A program made the translations under genes and the position numbers. A stretch of DNA of 11,869 nt from Monoraphidium neglectum (lineage: Eukaryota > Chlorophyta > Chlorophyceae > Sphaeropleales > Selenastraceae). The notes under the pieces are model-generated. The model saw only the letters and a list, made by a program, of their open reading frames with translations. It had not been told where the DNA came from and did no database searches. The DNA is taken from assembly GCF_000611645.1 (NCBI RefSeq), contig NW_014012071.1, positions 1,904 to 13,772 on the forward strand. Reading direction: 5' to 3'. Positions 8,749-11,869 of this stretch are shown here, in pieces (the stretch's first letter is position 1; each line of letters opens with the position of its first letter).

Positions 8749-9994
8749 AGGACACTGCGCCACGTATGCTGCGGCCCGTGCTCCTGACCCTTTGCTGATT
8801 AGGAAGCATGCGTATAGTGCGATTTTACATTTTTAAATAAGGTACTGGCTTATGCTAGTGCGCAGCAAGGTGAAACACCACCAAGTTGCTGGTCAAGTGC
8901 ATTGACAGCAATGCACAATAATCTGACCTTAACAACACACCAAGCTAAAAATTTCAACGGACACGGCAACGGTTTTGCAAACCATTTATTTCCGCATAAT
9001 GGGCGCGCCATAGGGCCCAGGCGCGCGCGGAGCGGCGTCCTCGGCGGCATGGTCTTCTCGGGACGCCAGGGGTGATGGCGACTTGGGGCATGCGGGGGTG
9101 CTTCTTGTTGCCCGGTGCAGTACAATGGCCCAGCGCCATGTTTCCTTGATCGCCAGCGGGGCGCTTGGCAGCGCGTCGAGCCGCACCCAGGAGGGGCATG
9201 GTGGCGGCTGGCTTGTTGAAGGCACTGTCTAAAGATTGCGCGGTGGGGAAGGGTACACACCAACCTTAAGTAGGTGGCAACAAATGCGAGTTTGGTGCCA
9301 AATGCTAACAACGAACGCAGCCGGGCAGCAGGCGCTGAGTGGCTCAGTGTGACAGCTGGCTCAGCCTCAGGAGGCTGGGCAGGGCAACCCGCGGACCGCA
9401 CTTCATGCGGGAGATGCCTCTAGATGCAACTGCAGCTTATTCACCCAAAAACACGAAGGATCACCTCCAGGGGCTGTGGGGGCCGCCGGATTCATGACTC
9501 GGCCGACTTGTGATCATAGCTGCGGGCTAATGGGTATCATAGGCTGCGATGTTGCGGAAAAATATTTGATCGCCGTCGGAACAACAGGCAAATGGGGAAC
9601 CGCAGATTTAAACGTGCCTGTCGTGCCGTTGGAAGTCGCAGGAAGCCGGTGGCGCGACAGCAGTGCGTCTCTGTGTGTTTAAATAGGCGACATTGATGGC
9701 AGAGGTGCTGTACGTTGCCAGCGGCCAGGCCTTGCTGGACAGGCGCCCTCTGGGCCGCTGAGCGGCGCAGCCTGAATTGTGCGCAGCGCCTCGCATCAGG
9801 GCAGCAAGAGCGGTTGGGTGCACAACTTGCGTGCGCATGTTTTCACCCACTTGCACGCCGCAGGCGGCCTGCGGGATGTGCACTTACTGTACCGGCATCA
9901 GGCTGCTCAGTTCTGGGTGAAGCCCATGTGTATGACCACACCCTATGGGCCACAAGCTGCAGCCCTTGCCAACAGAGCGCATCTGCTACAGAAA
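8749..9994. other. Non-coding stretch between the two hairpin repeats
   Basis: No supported gene. Bases about 8815-9000 are relatively AT-rich (ATTTTTAAATAAGG near 8830). The longest minus-strand frame, 8850-9401, opens only with GTG and has an R/P/H/C-rich translation, so I do not call it. A 62-codon ATG frame at 9494-9682 on the plus strand has a more protein-like composition but A/T-ending codons unlike the real genes here; it is left as a possibility. GGTTTTGCAAACC near 8973 is a small hairpin like that in copy 1. Confidence 0.45.
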
Positions 9995-10010
9995 AGCACA
10001 AATTTGTGCT
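9995..10010. repeat. 16-bp perfect palindrome
   Basis: AGCACAAATTTGTGCT is its own reverse complement with no spacer. It lies immediately beside the inner end of hairpin repeat copy 2, so it may be part of that element. Copy 1 has no equivalent at its end. Confidence 0.9.
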
Positions 10011-10015
10011 GGGGT

Positions 10016-10193
10016 TGCCGCAAGCTGCCCGGGCTTGCAACAACCTCAGGCTTGGTTCTTGGCAACCCGCAACCCGTCGCCTGGTCACGGCGACGGTTCT
10101 GGGGTTGCGTGCGCGCAACCCCGGCAGCAACCGGCGTCAACCCGCAGCAACCTGGGCCTGGTCACTGCAACCAGGTCCCATATGTTTCCGACG
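10016..10193 (-). repeat. Hairpin-rich dispersed repeat, copy 2 (inverted relative to copy 1)
   Basis: Read on the minus strand from 10193 it begins CGTCGGAAACATATGGG (10193-10177), matching 16 of 17 bases of the copy 1 edge, and continues as GGTTGC/GCAACC-rich sequence. It holds a perfect 9-bp stem with a TGCG loop (GGGGTTGCG 10101-10109, CGCAACCCC 10114-10122), an 8-bp stem (CCGTCGCC 10074-10081, GGCGACGG 10089-10096) and a 6-bp stem at 10020-10038. The arms differ from those of copy 1, so structure rather than base-by-base sequence is shared beyond the edge motif. No coding content was recognised. The lower limit is approximate. Confidence 0.65.
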
Positions 10194-10870
10194 AAGGCGT
10201 TCACATGAGTCTTGAGCAGCAGCAGCTGTGTGTGTGTTGTGGGGCGGCAAAGTAGGCAGAAGGGAGACACGAGCTTGATGGACCATCAGCTGGGTTGTGA
10301 GACAAAGCGCTTGTGCTTCGGGGAGGCGCAGGAAGAAGGACGCAGGGGGCGCCAAACAAATTCAGGAGAAGCAACAACCCAAGTTTTTGGGTGCTTCAGC
10401 AGGCGCCTCTGGCGCTGCACGCTGCGCATGCGGCAAGAGCAGAGGTGGATTCCATCCACTGTTCAAAGGCACACACGCCTGGCAGGGGCGCCCAGGATTA
10501 TCATCGTGTGGATAGCACACGAACATCAGAAGTGCGCATAGCAGTGTTGGAGCAGCGGGAACGCGGGGAAAAACCATCAACCCAGGCGCTTACTAGGCGC
10601 GGCTGTGCCATGGTCGGTGAAGTGTGTGCAGCCCACTCCCACACACTCGCTTTGGAGCGGCCCTTGAGGCACGCATGAGGACCCACCCTGGCAGGACATT
10701 CACAGCGCCATGCAGCCGGCTGACAGGCGTGCGGGAGGACGAGGCATGCATAAACAGCAGGCCAACAAAAAAGCTGGGGCGGTTGCGCTGCACACAGGCG
10801 GCCTGCTCGCTGGGGTACTCCCCCTGTGCGAGCTTGAGCCCTTGCCGTGGGTCAGCGCCCACCTGCACAC
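10194..10870. other. Non-coding stretch before the right-hand candidate gene
   Basis: No supported gene. It would hold the 3'UTR of the minus-strand candidate gene ending at 10871. No TGTAA was found on the minus strand here, which counts slightly against that model or means a different signal is used. Open frames on both strands have R/Q/H/P-rich, domain-free translations. Confidence 0.45.
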
Positions 10871-11608
10871 TCAGCAGCTGCGGTACCAGAGGCCCGACGC
10901 CTGGCCAAACTGCGCGCCCGCGCAAGAACGCGCGCGCGACTGGTCAACAAAATAGCAGTTGCAGGAGATCGCCGCCCCGGTGACGGGGTTGCGGTTTGCG
11001 TTGCGGCACGCGCAGGCCAGGTTGCTGCCGCCAGTCAGCACCCCTGTGGCCTCGCTCGGCACAGTGGGTACAGTCGCCACTGTCCTCATTGCCGGCCTGC
11101 ATGAAGCGTGCCGTGGCGGGTGCGTGTCCGTAGCAATGTGGTGTGTGGTTTTGGTGCAACAACGTCAAGCGTGAGGGGCGGTGGCACCCCGAAGCCTGCA
11201 AATTCCTGCAGGAATTTGTCTATGCAGCTGCACAGACAGGAGCCGACGGCCCAAGGCGCACGAGGCGCCAACGCTCTGAGGAACCAACGAGGCGGGCGCG
11301 TGTGCGTGCCCCCAGGGGAGCGAAGGCAAGCAAAGCAGACATGGGGCTGACGCGGACGCTGCTGTTGAAAATGTGGGTGTGCGTGCGCGTCTCACTCACT
11401 GCTTGATGCGGTAGGCGAAGGCGAACTGGTAGTAGCCTTCGGCCGGCAGCCTTATGCCGGCGGCCCGAGTTGAGCACGCCACGCGGAGCACGGTGCCCTT
11501 CAGGCCAAACGTGGTCCTGTCAATGACTGGCATTGTGATCCTTCCCGCCAGCGCGCTGTTAGTCATGGTTGTCAGGATGGACTGCACAAGGCGATTCAGG
11601 TCGTCGCC
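10871..11608 (-). CDS. Candidate spliced gene, unknown family, cysteine-rich C-terminus (5' end uncertain)
   Basis: Not recognised. Two exons join in phase: 11608-11400 (acceptor CCCACAG, donor GTGAGT) and 11096-10871 (acceptor TTCATGCAG, stop TGA at 10873-10871). The 303-base intron falls inside a Gln codon. The joined 144 residues contain FGLKGTVLRVACSTRAAG, GYYQFAFAYRIKQ, a Thr/Val/Pro/Ser linker (TVATVPTVPSEATG), then six Cys in about 45 residues (LACACR, SCNCYF, RSCAG, YRSC). Codons in the first exon are mostly G/C-ending, as in the real genes here. Paired cysteines and a Thr/Pro linker suggest an extracellular or wall protein, but that is inference. A further 5' exon may end at 11772, before a GTAAGT donor at 11771-11766; the intervening 163-base intron would be mostly the CA repeat, and the frame keeps phase. 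ATG 11804 would then give 155 residues, or the frame may run off the right edge. If TGA at 11398-11396 is the true stop instead, the second exon is spurious. Confidence 0.42.
11199..11218. repeat. 20-bp perfect palindrome
   Basis: CAAATTCCTGCAGGAATTTG is fully self-complementary with no spacer, centred on the PstI-like CTGCAG. In the candidate gene model it lies in the intron 11399-11097. A perfect 20-bp palindrome is unexpected by chance in a window this size. Confidence 0.9.
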
Positions 11609-11628
11609 CTGTGGGCGCGTTCAAGATA

Positions 11629-11634
11629 GCGCGC

Positions 11635-11688
<54 letters not shown>

Positions 11689-11713
11689 GTGTGTGTGTGT
11701 GTGTGCACACGGG

Positions 11714-11759
<46 letters not shown>

Positions 11760-11767
11760 ACACGCAC
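11629..11767. repeat. (GT)n microsatellite, two long alternating purine-pyrimidine tracts
   Basis: Strict purine-pyrimidine alternation runs from 11629 to 11711 (83 bases: a GC run, then GT repeats with one GC interruption near 11684, then GCACAC) and again from 11715 to 11767 (53 bases), separated by three bases that break the alternation. These are classical Z-DNA-prone sequences and highly length-polymorphic. On the minus strand this would be a CA-rich intron of the candidate gene. Histidine/threonine-repeat frames across it are artefacts. Confidence 0.95.
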
Positions 11768-11848
11768 TTACATGCACATTCTTGCACAACGTGCGTGTTT
11801 GCATGCAGGCGCACGTTAGGGCACGCGTGGCTGCAGTGGTGGCCACCA

Positions 11849-11869
11849 GGATTAGGATTAGGATTAGGA
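11849..11869 (+). repeat. GGATTA tandem repeat at the right edge (telomere-like?)
   Basis: Three and a half exact copies of GGATTA run to the last base. The G-rich strand runs 5'->3' toward the edge, as at a right-hand telomere, but the unit (TTAGGA) differs by one base from TTAGGG and is not a standard green-algal telomere repeat (TTTAGGG or TTTTAGGG). A single TTAGGG occurs at 11816-11821. It may equally be an ordinary microsatellite at which assembly stopped. On the minus strand it reads as Ile-Leu codons in frame with the candidate gene. Confidence 0.6.

Noticed and set aside
8850..9401. 183-codon minus-strand open frame with a TGTAA motif (8825-8829) just after its stop
   Set aside because: It opens only with GTG, the translation is rich in R, P, H and C with no domain, and codon use does not resemble the certain genes. 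Long chance frames are common in GC-rich DNA.
9715..10255. Plus-strand frames of 158-166 codons across hairpin repeat copy 2
   Set aside because: They run through the inverted repeats, and two overlapping frames are equally open. Neither has a domain or gene-like codon use.
11559..11846. Histidine/threonine-repeat and valine/cysteine-repeat frames across the GT tract
   Set aside because: Translation of a microsatellite, not a protein.

Overview
The window looks like nuclear DNA of a GC-rich green alga, most likely Chlorophyceae. The genes have compact exons with G/C-rich third codon positions. Introns are short (about 190 to 425 bases), mostly with GTGAGT-type donors and (C/A)AG acceptors. 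Proteins carry Ala-, Gln- and Gly-rich linkers, and TGTAA, the usual chlorophyte polyadenylation motif, occurs at plausible places. A Selenastraceae-like alga such as Monoraphidium or Raphidocelis would fit, but the genus is a guess.

Layout. (1) Bases 1-621, plus strand: the last two exons of a SpeA-type arginine decarboxylase (polyamine synthesis), cut by the left edge. (2) Bases 622-1636: a convergent intergenic region. (3) Bases 1637-3540, minus strand: a complete three-exon nucleotide-sugar transporter of the SLC35D type (411 residues), probably in the Golgi or ER. (4) Bases 3541-4028: a divergent promoter region with an AT-rich island. (5) Bases 4029-6168, plus strand: a complete five-exon alpha/beta-hydrolase (409 residues) with an intact Ser-Asp-His triad and a polyglutamine tract encoded by nearly pure CAG. 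(6) Bases 6169-10870: about 4.7 kb with no convincing gene. It holds two copies, in opposite orientation, of a hairpin-rich repeat built on GGTTGC/GCAACC and sharing an edge motif (8570-8748 and 10016-10193), plus a 16-bp perfect palindrome. (7) Bases 10871-11608 or further, minus strand: a candidate gene of unknown family whose exons join in frame to give a cysteine-rich C-terminus. (8) Bases 11629-11767: two long alternating purine-pyrimidine (GT)n tracts. (9) Bases 11849-11869: a GGATTA tandem repeat at the right edge, in the orientation expected of a telomere.

The genes do not form a functional unit: polyamine synthesis, Golgi sugar-nucleotide transport and a soluble esterase-like enzyme are ordinary nuclear neighbours. 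The transporter and hydrolase start 488 bases apart on opposite strands and may share a promoter. I see no defence system, CRISPR array, RNA gene or recognisable transposase. The least explained material is the hairpin repeat pair, the right-edge repeat and the cysteine-rich candidate gene, which together resemble a gene-poor, possibly subtelomeric, segment.
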